Below, in pieces: positions 26,220 to 35,194 of a stretch of DNA of 64,000 nucleotides. The stretch covers positions 229,076-293,075 of the forward strand of contig NZ_SWCJ01000005.1 in NCBI RefSeq assembly GCF_005116665.1. Direction: 5' to 3'. The stretch's first letter is position 1, and every line of letters starts with the position of its first letter. Both the position numbers and the translations under genes were made by a program. Below the pieces are notes generated by a model. That model worked only from the letters and a program-made list of their open reading frames with translations, was not told where the DNA came from and did no database searches. Source of the DNA: Ferrimonas aestuarii (GTDB lineage: Bacteria > Pseudomonadota > Gammaproteobacteria > Enterobacterales > Shewanellaceae).

Positions 26220-26367
26220 GCCAAACTCCAAGACCAAAATTAGTGATTACTACGGACAAAATTGAGATATAGATTTCTGATGCGGTAGCAAAGGCGTGCA
26301 CCTAGGCTCAGTTTTTTGAATCTGATTTGGTTACACTCTGCACGATTTTTGTTTGAACCGGTAAGTC

Positions 26368-27693
26368 ATGGCTACGATTCGTCACTCCTCCCTTTTCAGC
26401 ATTGTGATTGCAGCACTGTCTTTATTGCTGCTGACACCTCTAACCTCTGAATTTCAGGCGTTGGGCTTGTTGGTACTGGCCATCTTTTGTTGGGCAACCT
26501 CCTGGCTAAAACCGATACATGCTGGGGTCATGGTGCCCATAGTCGGCCTGATGTTGGGGGCGGTCTCGATGGAGGAGGTCGCCACCAAAGCGTTCAATCC
26601 GGTGGTCAGCGTCTTCGTATTCGGGTTTGTGTTTGCTCACCTATTTCGCCGTGCCGGCCTAGGGAATTGGGTCCAAGCAACGGTGCTTCGCCTCAGTGGA
26701 GGCAGTCAGCCTTTGGCGTTAATGGGCTTTGCGCTATTGGCTTTTGTCACCTCCATGGTGGTCACTAACGTCGCTACCGTGGCGCTGATGTTTCCCATCG
26801 CCTTGAGCCTAGCGCCTTACACTCCGGGAGAGCGAGGGACACCGCTGCAAAAATACATCGGTGTGGTAATTGTTCTCTATGCCACCATGGGGGGCATCTC
26901 CTCCATCATTGGCAGTACCACCAGTTTGATTGTCTCTGGGTTAACTGACATTGAACTGTCTGAGTGGACGCTGCTGATGCTGCCCATCACCTTAAGTATT
27001 ACGGCGTTGGGTGCCATCATGGCGGCTTGGGTATTTCGGCCAGAGTTTGGTGCTCTGGAACAGCCTTTACCAACAGCCCCTTCACTAAACCCGCGGCAAA
27101 AGCGGATATGTGGTGCCATTGCACTGGTATTACTGTCTTGGTTTGGCTGCTATCGCTATGGCGGCGAAACCGGCCGAGTGGTGGCGACGCTCATCCCTTG
27201 GCTTAGTATTCCCCTGTTGGCGCGCATCGCTAAGGACAGAGTGTCGTCACTGCTGGCAGGAATTAAGTGGTCGGTGGTATGCATCTTCGTGAGCGCACTG
27301 ATCTTAAGTACCATTTTGAGGACCCATGGGCTGGCGGATTACCTTATCGTTGAGATGAGTGATTTTATCGATGCGCTGCCCAGAGAGATTCACATCTTGG
27401 GCATGTTGCTGACCATCATGCTGTTTACTGAGTTCGTCAGTAACTCTGGCACCGTTGCTATCTGGGGTCCCTTTGTGCTGTTTCTGTCTGCGCCGCTGCA
27501 ACTGGATTTGGCTCAAGTGGCCATCATTTTGGCCGTGGGTGGGTCTAGCTCGTTTATCTTACCTTCGTCGACGCCAGGCAATGCCATCTTGTATGGCGCT
27601 GGCGTGGTCACCACCAAAGAGATGGTGCCGCTGGGGTATCGTTTAAAAGCGATTACGCTTCTGGTGTGTGTGGTGGGATTGTTGTACTGGTAG
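26368..27693 (+). CDS. SLC13-family (DASS) permease
   Basis: A 441-residue integral membrane protein with about 11-12 hydrophobic segments. Two inverted-repeat ion/substrate motifs typical of the divalent anion:Na+ symporters are seen: TNVATVALMFPIA (about residues 133-145) and SNSGTVAIWGPF, with PSSTPGNAI near the C-terminus. The family carries dicarboxylates, sulphate or similar anions with sodium; the substrate here is not known. It stands alone and ends at a shared terminator. Confidence 0.82.
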   Translation: MATIRHSSLFSIVIAALSLLLLTPLTSEFQALGLLVLAIFCWATSWLKPIHAGVMVPIVGLMLGAVSMEEVATKAFNPVVSVFVFGFVFAHLFRRAGLGNWVQATVLRLSGGSQPLALMGFALLAFVTSMVVTNVATVALMFPIALSLAPYTPGERGTPLQKYIGVVIVLYATMGGISSIIGSTTSLIVSGLTDIELSEWTLLMLPITLSITALGAIMAAWVFRPEFGALEQPLPTAPSLNPRQKRICGAIALVLLSWFGCYRYGGETGRVVATLIPWLSIPLLARIAKDRVSSLLAGIKWSVVCIFVSALILSTILRTHGLADYLIVEMSDFIDALPREIHILGMLLTIMLFTEFVSNSGTVAIWGPFVLFLSAPLQLDLAQVAIILAVGGSSSFILPSSTPGNAILYGAGVVTTKEMVPLGYRLKAITLLVCVVGLLYW

Positions 27694-27696
27694 TCA

Positions 27697-27727
27697 TCAA
27701 AAAAGGGCAAGCGTTACGCTTGCCCTT
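27697..27727 (-). terminator. Bidirectional terminator between the SLC13 and hydrolase genes
   Basis: AAGGGCAAGCG and CGCTTGCCCTT form an 11-bp stem with a 3-base loop. On the minus strand it is followed by six T residues, so it suits the hydrolase gene best; it also follows the SLC13 stop. Confidence 0.85.
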
Positions 27728-27753
27728 AATCACTACTTGGCCAAAGCTTCTGA

Positions 27754-28710
27754 CTAGAGAGCTTCTGTGTTTTCCAAATTGGCCACTTTCTCTGTTTGGC
27801 CTTGAGTTAACCAAGCTTCCACTTTCTGATTGACCAGATCCGGTGAAGATTGCATAAACCAGTGGCCACCAGGCAGGCTATCTACCTGACCTTTACCTAG
27901 CTCGACCACTTGCTGTTCCCAAGTTTTGGCGTGGAACCATACTTTCTTGTCTTTGCCATATAGGAACAGGAATGGGGTGGCGTACTCCTCCACCTCGGCG
28001 GATTTGCCGATGGATTTGGTCAGTACCGCATTCCAAAGGTGGTAGTAGGGGTAGGTCATGCGTGGGTCTGGACGCAGGTCGTCCACGGTCTTATTAGGAT
28101 CCACATCGGTGATGTTTAAGATGCTACCAGCGGTGTACAGCGCCAGTTTTTCCCCTAAGGATTCAGGCAGGTTCCAGGCCACAGCCAGTGCGAAGGTGTA
28201 CTTTACATTGATGGCTGGACGCTCCTCTTTGCCGAAGCTGCCAATATCAAAGAGTACGACGCGGTCGACTAAATCGTTTTGTTCAAGGTATTTAAAGGCA
28301 TAAACCGCACCCCAGTCATGGGCCAGTACCGTTACTTTGTCTTTGTTTAGGCGTTTGATGAACTCATCGGTGATCATTCGAATCTGTTTGATGCTGTAGC
28401 TTGGGCGCTCGCCACTGTCATTCAACTCGAAGCCTGGCAGGGTAAAACGAGCCACGGTGTAGTCTTTTTTAAAGTACTCCGCTTGTTTGTCCCATAGCTC
28501 TAAGCTGTCTGGATAGCCGTGGATCATCACTAAGGCTTCTTCGCCATCGCCCTCAATTTTGGTTTCTAGATTACTCACAATGGTGGGTAACTGCTTTTGA
28601 AACTCGTCATCGGGCATGGGGCCAGTCATCGTCAAGGCATAGATGATGTACAAAATGGGGGAGAGTAACAGCAGCACCACGCCGAGAGTGATGGTTAGCT
28701 TTTTCTTCAT
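27754..28710 (-). CDS. Membrane-anchored alpha/beta hydrolase, epoxide hydrolase/dehalogenase-like
   Basis: A 318-residue protein with an N-terminal membrane anchor (about residues 5-28) and an alpha/beta hydrolase domain outside it. HGYPDS forms the oxyanion region, and the nucleophile elbow LAHDWGAVYAF has aspartate, as in epoxide hydrolases and haloalkane dehalogenases. The histidine is in PGGHWFM. Placement suggests a periplasmic enzyme tethered to the inner membrane. Substrate unknown. The ATG follows AAGGGAACC. Confidence 0.83.
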   Translation of the reverse strand: MKKKLTITLGVVLLLLSPILYIIYALTMTGPMPDDEFQKQLPTIVSNLETKIEGDGEEALVMIHGYPDSLELWDKQAEYFKKDYTVARFTLPGFELNDSGERPSYSIKQIRMITDEFIKRLNKDKVTVLAHDWGAVYAFKYLEQNDLVDRVVLFDIGSFGKEERPAINVKYTFALAVAWNLPESLGEKLALYTAGSILNITDVDPNKTVDDLRPDPRMTYPYYHLWNAVLTKSIGKSAEVEEYATPFLFLYGKDKKVWFHAKTWEQQVVELGKGQVDSLPGGHWFMQSSPDLVNQKVEAWLTQGQTEKVANLENTEAL

Positions 28711-29465
28711 AACGGTTCCCTTAAACTATGAAAGATTTCTTATGTAGCCCATTGATTTAAATTAGAAAGGCATCTTCCCTGCCATCTATGCGACCTTAGG
28801 GCGAACGGACTGTAAACACGGTCGGCCGTACACGCTAACGCTGCAAATTAGAAAATGCTTTCTAAGACGCCAATTGCTCGACGTCTCTTAGGGCTAACGT
28901 ACACGCTTGTGTATCGAGATTTGTTGCGCCAGATCAGTGTTTAGAGTAAATGCTCAGTTTGGTTTGTGCCCATAGGTGGAATACTTGACGTTGGTCGAAG
29001 TCATGGCTCCATGCAGGCTAAAATGAGCGGAGAGATGGCATTAACAATTTGCTGGGATTTATCAATAAAATGTTTGAAAACGTTAGTTTTCATTGTCGCT
29101 GTTTATGAATCGGCAATCTACTAGCAGAGCCTATGATATCAAGGCATTAGCCGGATATTGGAAGGGTGATTTCGGGGTTGTTATTAAAGCTGGGTTGTTT
29201 CTTTTGTTGTTAACAAAAATTTTACTCGATCAAGTAAAAAATTAAATTGACTCACCCTGAAATCGGATTTAAATTCCGCTCGATGTTTTGACCAAGGCAC
29301 TTACAAAAGCGGCAAATTGACCGTCTGGAGGCAGGCCCCAATATAAAGCAGAAGTTCAGTGCCTCTACATTCAACTTAACTTACTCGGTCAACAAAATAA
29401 CCGGCGAATTGGCACTGTTCCTGTAACAAGCCCTTTAAGGCATTACATTACGAGGATTTAAGTGC
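28711..29465. other. Long intergenic stretch, 755 bases
   Basis: No open frame of note is present. It carries an inverted repeat TTAGAAA-ATGC-TTTCTAA (28848-28865) with a further AAATTAGAAA half at 28757-28766, both upstream of the hydrolase. The stretch near 28810-28920 repeats short words such as GTACACGCT and CTAACG, possibly remains of a lost gene. The right part is the AT-rich leader of the NhaC gene. Confidence 0.4.
28848..28865. promoter_or_regulatory. Inverted repeat TTAGAAA-N4-TTTCTAA upstream of the hydrolase
   Basis: A perfect 7+7 inverted repeat, 138 bases before the hydrolase start. Its half-site resembles the ATTAG palindromes elsewhere in the window, but with a different spacing, so it may belong to another regulator. 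Confidence 0.4.
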
Positions 29466-30848
29466 ATGTCTACTCTGACATCGTTAAGTCTGGTGCCACC
29501 TGCGGTGGTATTAATCCTGGCCATCTGGCTACGTCGTCCTATCTTTGCACTGGTTATTGGTACCCTTGTAGGTCTGCTGTTGGTGGATCCCAAGTCGGTA
29601 CTGAGTAATTTTGCCGACATCTCATTAAGCGTTATGGGCGATGAGACCATCGGTTGGTTGTTCTTGGTGTGTGGTAGCTTTGGCGCCCTTATCTCCCTAT
29701 TGGTTCGAACCGGTGGCGCCAATGCCTTTGGTCGTTTGGCGCTGAAATTCGCCAAAGGCCCTAAGTCGTCACTGTTTATGACCTTTGTGCTGGGGGTGAT
29801 CATCTTTATTGATGATTACCTCAATGCGTTGACCGTAGGCTCTACCATGCAGCGGGTAACCGACAAATATAAGCAGTCTCGAGAGATGCTGGCTTATGTG
29901 GTGGACTCTACCGCAGCTCCTATCTGCGTGCTGATCCCACTGTCAACTTGGGCGGTGTTTTTCGGCGGCCTGTTGGTAGATAACGGTGTGGCCGCAGAGG
30001 GGCAGGGTATCGCAGTGTACATGGAAGCCATTCCTTACATGCTTTATCCATGGCTGGCGGTTGCTATGGTGATGTTGGTGATTACCGGCATTATTCCGGC
30101 GTTTGGACCGATGAAAAAGGCCCAGCAGTTAGCCATGCAGGGTGCCCCTGCGCTAAAGCAGGTGGACTTGGATCAGGTGCAAACCTCAGATGAGTATGCT
30201 GCAAAGGCGATTGAGACCGAATTTGCCAATGCCGATAGCGACGGTAAGCTGCACAACTTTTTTGTGCCGATTTTGCTGCTGGTGGGTTTCACTATCTATT
30301 TTGGCATCGATATCTGGTTGGGGTTGATTGCCACTTTAGCGATTACATTGCCCTATTACGCAGTGCAGCGTTTGATGCCATTGTCTGAAATGATGGATCA
30401 GATGATTGACGGCGTGAAGAGCATGCTGCCGGCCATTGGTACGGTAACTGCGGCGTTCGTATTCAAAGATGTGTGCGACATGCTGCATCTGACTGAGTAC
30501 GTGATACAAGCGCTCAGCCCCTACATGACCGCACAGATGCTACCGGCGGTGGTGTTTGTGGCCATGGCGTGTCTGGCATTTGCTACCGGTTCCAGCTGGG
30601 GCATTTTTGCGGTATCGATCCCAATTGTGATGCCGCTGGCAGTCTCGATGCAGGCGGACATTCCGCTGGTCATTGGTGCGCTGTTATCGGCGTCCTCTTT
30701 TGGCAGTCAGGCGTGTTTCTACTCTGACTCCACGGTATTGGCCGCGCAGGGCTCTGACTGTAACTTAGTGAGCCATGGGGTAACTCAACTGCCTTATGCT
30801 CTGCTTGCCGCAGTGCTGGCCTTCTTTGGCTTTGTACTGTTGGCTTAA
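29466..30848 (+). CDS. NhaC-family Na+/H+ antiporter-like transporter
   Basis: A 460-residue membrane protein with about 11-12 hydrophobic helices. The family stretch FIDDYLNALTVGSTM, with its acidic pair, is followed by DSTAAPICVLIPLSTW, and later by ATGSSWGIFAVSIPI and YSDSTVLAAQGS. NhaC relatives exchange Na+ for protons, and some transport amino or organic acids instead, so the solute is uncertain. GAGG stands 9 bases before the ATG. A terminator and a long perfect hairpin follow. Confidence 0.82.
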   Translation: MSTLTSLSLVPPAVVLILAIWLRRPIFALVIGTLVGLLLVDPKSVLSNFADISLSVMGDETIGWLFLVCGSFGALISLLVRTGGANAFGRLALKFAKGPKSSLFMTFVLGVIIFIDDYLNALTVGSTMQRVTDKYKQSREMLAYVVDSTAAPICVLIPLSTWAVFFGGLLVDNGVAAEGQGIAVYMEAIPYMLYPWLAVAMVMLVITGIIPAFGPMKKAQQLAMQGAPALKQVDLDQVQTSDEYAAKAIETEFANADSDGKLHNFFVPILLLVGFTIYFGIDIWLGLIATLAITLPYYAVQRLMPLSEMMDQMIDGVKSMLPAIGTVTAAFVFKDVCDMLHLTEYVIQALSPYMTAQMLPAVVFVAMACLAFATGSSWGIFAVSIPIVMPLAVSMQADIPLVIGALLSASSFGSQACFYSDSTVLAAQGSDCNLVSHGVTQLPYALLAAVLAFFGFVLLA

Positions 30849-30867
30849 CAAGGCTCCAACTATGAGA

Positions 30868-30890
30868 AAGCCGCCTATCTAGGCGGCTTT
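30868..30890 (+). terminator. Terminator after the NhaC gene
   Basis: AAGCCGCC and GGCGGCTT form an 8-bp stem with a 6-base loop, followed by a short TTT, 19 bases after the stop codon. Confidence 0.7.
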
Positions 30891-30892
30891 AA

Positions 30893-30937
30893 ACCCATGA
30901 CAAACCCCACTTTGAAAAAGTGGGGTTTGTCATGGGT
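30893..30937. repeat. Perfect 21-bp inverted repeat (long hairpin)
   Basis: Arms 30893-30913 and 30917-30937 are exact inverse complements with only three bases (GAA) between. It directly follows the NhaC terminator and has no T run on either side, so it is not a simple terminator. See findings. Confidence 0.9.
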
Positions 30938-30950
30938 CTGAGATTGCATT

Positions 30951-31078
30951 AGCAAGCTTTGTTGTTTTTGAGTGCGCATTATCCAACGGTTATAGTCATA
31001 GTCGTTAAATTTATGCTGCCTCAGTAGAGATCTATTACGCATACTTTAAGCTTACTTGTTTGTTTACAGTGGGGTTGG
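30951..31078 (+). repeat. Dispersed ~125-bp repeat, copy A
   Basis: Alignment by eye with 39981-40107 gives roughly three quarters identity with small gaps. Shared blocks include GAGCTTTGTTGTTTTTGAG-like sequence (30956 on), AGTAGAGATCT (31024 on) and CTTGTTTACA near the end. No coding frame is shared. Confidence 0.75.
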
Positions 31079-31153
31079 TGTATCATCAAAACCCAATTAT
31101 GAATCTGGACTTAAAAAGCCAGAGTCAATGCTGTATACCTTGGAGGGGCGGGA

Positions 31154-32146
31154 ATGACTAAGAAATATCTTTCTCATCTACTTAAACTGGAATTAGATAT
31201 TTTTGGTAGAGAAGTTGAAGAAAGCACCTTACTTGACGGAACCGGTCTGGAGAGAGACTTCTTTACAGATCCCTATTTCATGGTTGATGAATCACAAGTA
31301 AATCGCTTTCATAAGAACTTGCTACAATCTATAGATCCTAAGTTGGCAGGCATTAAGGTTGGGAAAGCTCTGAAACTCTATAATTTCGGACCCTTCGGGC
31401 AACTACTCATGTCGTCAAAAAATACCGACCAGACTAATGGATACAAAGAGCTATCTGAAAGACTATTTTATTTACCTTTAGAAGTTAACCATGATGCCGA
31501 TAGTAAATTTATTTATAAAACAGTCGTAGCTGACAAAGGTGACACCTCTTATTATCGTTTTAATGTTGAGCGTGGTTTGTCATTTTTATACAGAACCGTG
31601 AGCATCTTGTGCCCTGAAGCCAGCCAACCGTCATGGATCTGTTTGGACGCAAAGGAAAATGATGACAAGCAGGCTTTGGAGGCGCATTTCGGCTGTGAGG
31701 TCCGCTTTAATCACCCGAAGCCAATGATTGTTTATCCAAAGTTGGAAAATGGCCGAAACATAAGGAACCCTGATAGTAGGGTGAATAACGCCATGCTGTC
31801 TTTGGTTGAGTCTTTGATAGATGAAATGAAATGCCAAGGTAATATTGAGTCAGAAGTGCGAAAGTTATTAAAGGAATGCCAAGGAGACTTTCCATCATTA
31901 AGCGATATAGCGGTAGTGTTAAGGATGTCTGAGAGAACTTTGAGTAGAAAGCTAAAAGAAGAAGCTTGCAGTTATCAGCATCTTCTTGACGATGTGCGAA
32001 AATTAAAGGCTATAGACTATCTAAGACAAGGCAATAAAACGGTGCAAGTTGTTAGCGATTTATGCGGCTTTACGGATGTGAAAAGCTTTGGCAGATCTTT
32101 TAAACGATGGACTGGTAAATGCCCATCAGAATATAAAGGGAAATAA
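31154..32146 (+). CDS. AraC-family regulator with N-terminal arabinose-binding-like domain
   Basis: A 330-residue regulator. Residues about 10-200 form a domain like that of OruR/ArgR-type AraC proteins (GKALKLYNFGPFGQLLMSS region), and 240-328 are the double helix-turn-helix (DIAVVLRMSERTLSRKLKEE and VSDLCGFTDVKSFGRSFKRW). The coding sequence is clearly richer in A and T than its neighbours, which suggests transfer from another genome. It stands directly upstream of the decaheme cytochrome gene on the same strand and may control it. GGAGG precedes the ATG. Confidence 0.88.
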   Translation: MTKKYLSHLLKLELDIFGREVEESTLLDGTGLERDFFTDPYFMVDESQVNRFHKNLLQSIDPKLAGIKVGKALKLYNFGPFGQLLMSSKNTDQTNGYKELSERLFYLPLEVNHDADSKFIYKTVVADKGDTSYYRFNVERGLSFLYRTVSILCPEASQPSWICLDAKENDDKQALEAHFGCEVRFNHPKPMIVYPKLENGRNIRNPDSRVNNAMLSLVESLIDEMKCQGNIESEVRKLLKECQGDFPSLSDIAVVLRMSERTLSRKLKEEACSYQHLLDDVRKLKAIDYLRQGNKTVQVVSDLCGFTDVKSFGRSFKRWTGKCPSEYKGK

Positions 32147-32413
32147 GGCTACAACCCTGAATATAGCGAATTGCTGATTTTGGCAAATATATTGGCTGTC
32201 GATCACATTTCTTCTTATTGGCGAATTTTGCCACCCTGATTGGCGTAATTGAGCGGTGCTGGGCGTTGGGTCAACTCTATAGACTCTTGGTTGCAGATTA
32301 CAGTCGGCTTTCTAGTTTTTTAAGGCCAATCATATTGCCTACAATGGTTGGTGCTCTTAAGGTATCTACGAGGTGTGTGGCTGCGATCTGTTGATTATAG
32401 AAATCAGGAGATT

Positions 32414-35110
32414 ATGATGAAACGAACTTATACGAGCCTGCTTATGTCGTCGCTATTTGCGATTGCCATTGCCGGCTGCAGTGATGGTGATCAAGGACCC
32501 AAAGGGGATAAGGGCGATCCTGGCGATCCTGCACCGGACGTAGGTGCAACCCTTTCTCGAGTAGCTGAGGCTAGTATGGTGTCAGCTGCCTTTGAGCTGG
32601 CAGACGTTAATTTAGCCGCAGGACAGAAAAATCTTTTAAAGTTTCAAGTTTCTGCCAAGAGCGATACTGGAAAGATGTTGCCGTTCGTTGGCTTGAAGAC
32701 AGTCATTTTGTATGTGGCCAGTGAGCACAGCAACAACTCTGATCCATTAGTGGGTGCGCCCGTGCAGTGGGTAAGCCATACTCAATACAACAAGGCGGGC
32801 AACGGCCTTTCTTGCGGCATTGATGGGCAGGGCCTGGACCAGGAAAATGTCTCTGTGGAGACCCCGTGTCACCTGATTGCTGATGAGAGCACACCTGGTC
32901 AATACTCCCTGAAGTGGCAGGGAGAGGGCAATGCGCCTGTGGTGATGGCGGAAAACTCCGGCCAAGAGGTGCATCGTATTATGCTGCAGTTGCAGGGTAT
33001 TCGTGCCCCTCAGGGTGAGTTTCTCAATACCAAGGTGTTAACCAAACCCGTGGACTTTTTGCCTGCTGATTCCAGTTTGGCTACGGCAGAGCGCAGCTCT
33101 GTGACCGATGCTGCCTGTATTCGATGCCACAAAGATCTGGATGGTTACCCCGAGGGTGACTTGCGCATCGATAATTGGAAGGCCCACGATAACTTCCAAA
33201 AACTGGAAAATTGCAGTGTCTGTCATACCCCAGCGGTTGCCGGTGGTGAAAATGACCCGACGATTGGCTGGAACGCGGACTTGGGCCCCATGATCCACCG
33301 CATCCATCGTGGCTATGATAACTTACATTGGCTGACTGGAGAGGCCAAAGAAAAGTTCGCCATGATCTCCTTCCCTGGTGAAATTCGTGAGTGTACCCGT
33401 TGTCACGATAATGGCGATGCTTACAAGACTGCGCCCAGCATGGATGCCTGCGAAGCCTGTCATGCTCAGCCCAAGGAAGAATGGCCCAACACCTTTGTTG
33501 ACCACAGCACCATGGAGAATGATGAGGCCTGCTCACTATGCCACAGCCCCGATAAGATCTCGCGTGATCACCATGTGGGTGACCGTGCTAAGGCGAATAA
33601 GCGTCTGAAGGTTGAGATTGTCGGTGTGGAATACTCCGAGGATACCGGCACCATTGATCCTTATGGACAGGTTCGTGATGAGCTGTCTTTGACCCTGAAA
33701 GTTACCAAGGACGGCCAGCCAGTACCCGACGGCTTTGACTTCAAGGATTACTCCCCTGTCTATCAAAAAGGGGTGGGCAGTCGCCTGTCAAAACTGAGAA
33801 TCGGTACCGTCGATGTACATGGTATGCCGACTCGTGCCTCTGAAGCTCACAATGTCTTCGACAATACCCAATTGGGTGAGGTGGACATCAGTGGTACCCC
33901 ATCTGTTGGTGGTTTGATCAAGCTGCCTGCCAGAAACTCTCACCTGAACCTCAAGGGTAAGAGCTTCTACATTGCGCCTCAAATCTCCCTGTGCACTAAA
34001 GATGGTGATGTGGAGCCGTGCCCCAGCGGGTTTGACGCGATTAAGCAGAAAGCTTGGATGCAAGAGGGGTTGATCGACGCCGTACAAGTAGACATGCAGA
34101 ACTACTACTTCGATGAGCCTTCCCTGGATATGGGGCTTGAGGTGAGTCAGAAGAACGCCATTCTGCCTCGTCAGGCCAAGGAAGACAGCATCTCTGTGAA
34201 TGAAAGCCGCTGCCAGCAGTGTCACGATAACATCCCCGTTGGGAAGCTCTATGGGGTGTCTCACTTAGGCCAGTGCTTCGATTGCCACAACAACAACTGG
34301 GCAGGCTCCTTCCATCCTGACTTCGAGCATGATATGGGCGAACATTACCCAGATGACCTGCCACTGCCTTATGGCCCATTGTTGGCCGGTTTGCCTAAGT
34401 TTAAGCGTATACCGGAAATTCAGTACAATACTCGTGACTTTGCAACCGCAGTTCACCGTCGCCATAACGGTATGTATGACCGAAAACCTGCGCATGTAGG
34501 CCTGCCTGAAGTGCACAGGGATGAAAATCTGGAACTGGTAAGCTTCCCGGCTCGTGAAACCCGCTGTGATACCTGTCACCTGGAAGAGCAGCCTCTCTTT
34601 GCCGAAGATGGCGGCCTGAGATCCGGACGTCGTTATGTGTTTGTTGGTTCAAACACCTACAACAGAAGCATGAGTCCTATTATCTTGAAGGTTGGTGAGA
34701 TCACGCAACAGCTGATGGCCGACGGTATGCCCCAGGAGCAGGCGCAGCTTGAAGCCTTTAAAGTAGCCTATGAGCTGCCAGAGGACGAAAAGCGTGAGAT
34801 GTTGAAGTCACAGGTAGATCTGCTGTGGAAGGGCTATGTGTCGCCTACCGCCGAAGCTTGTAGAGGTTGTCACGCTCATACAGACAAAGCTGCGCTGGCC
34901 CACTTTAAGAGCAATGGTGCCACCGTGGTTGAGTTTGATGGCAACAGCTATCTGCGCGACGAAAACGGTGATCCTCTGCCCGATGCTGGAACCGACAACT
35001 GGGGACCCGGGCTGGCTCAGTCCAAAGAGGCCCTGGGCGTAGAGTCGTGCGGTGTTTGCCACGGCAGTGGTAAGCAATACGACGTATTGAAGGTGCACAA
35101 CAAGCATTAA
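32414..35110 (+). CDS. OmcA/MtrC-family decaheme outer-membrane cytochrome c
   Basis: An 898-residue lipoprotein (lipobox IAGC) with ten CXXCH motifs: CIRCH, CSVCH, CTRCH, CEACH, CSLCH, then CQQCH, CFDCH, CDTCH, CRGCH and CGVCH. Five haems lie in each half, separated by beta domains, as in MtrC and OmcA, which pass electrons to metals outside the cell. Directly after the lipid cysteine are collagen-like Gly-x-y triplets (GPKGDKGDPGDP). It is longer than MtrC (671) or OmcA (735). No MtrA/MtrB-type genes are beside it. Start: ATG at 32414 (or the next ATG) after CAGGAG; upstream in-frame codons lack a signal peptide. First haem is near residue 235. Confidence 0.92.
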   Translation: MMKRTYTSLLMSSLFAIAIAGCSDGDQGPKGDKGDPGDPAPDVGATLSRVAEASMVSAAFELADVNLAAGQKNLLKFQVSAKSDTGKMLPFVGLKTVILYVASEHSNNSDPLVGAPVQWVSHTQYNKAGNGLSCGIDGQGLDQENVSVETPCHLIADESTPGQYSLKWQGEGNAPVVMAENSGQEVHRIMLQLQGIRAPQGEFLNTKVLTKPVDFLPADSSLATAERSSVTDAACIRCHKDLDGYPEGDLRIDNWKAHDNFQKLENCSVCHTPAVAGGENDPTIGWNADLGPMIHRIHRGYDNLHWLTGEAKEKFAMISFPGEIRECTRCHDNGDAYKTAPSMDACEACHAQPKEEWPNTFVDHSTMENDEACSLCHSPDKISRDHHVGDRAKANKRLKVEIVGVEYSEDTGTIDPYGQVRDELSLTLKVTKDGQPVPDGFDFKDYSPVYQKGVGSRLSKLRIGTVDVHGMPTRASEAHNVFDNTQLGEVDISGTPSVGGLIKLPARNSHLNLKGKSFYIAPQISLCTKDGDVEPCPSGFDAIKQKAWMQEGLIDAVQVDMQNYYFDEPSLDMGLEVSQKNAILPRQAKEDSISVNESRCQQCHDNIPVGKLYGVSHLGQCFDCHNNNWAGSFHPDFEHDMGEHYPDDLPLPYGPLLAGLPKFKRIPEIQYNTRDFATAVHRRHNGMYDRKPAHVGLPEVHRDENLELVSFPARETRCDTCHLEEQPLFAEDGGLRSGRRYVFVGSNTYNRSMSPIILKVGEITQQLMADGMPQEQAQLEAFKVAYELPEDEKREMLKSQVDLLWKGYVSPTAEACRGCHAHTDKAALAHFKSNGATVVEFDGNSYLRDENGDPLPDAGTDNWGPGLAQSKEALGVESCGVCHGSGKQYDVLKVHNKH

Positions 35111-35132
35111 TTATTGGTCGTCACTGTAGTCA

Positions 35133-35165
35133 AAAGCAAAGGCCATTGTGCCTTTGCTTTTTTCT
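35133..35165 (+). terminator. Terminator after the decaheme cytochrome gene
   Basis: AAAGCAAAGG and CCTTTGCTTT pair around an 8-base loop and are followed by a T run, 22 bases after the stop. Confidence 0.88.
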
Positions 35166-35194
35166 TTTAATCATTGTGACCATTGGAGGTATAC

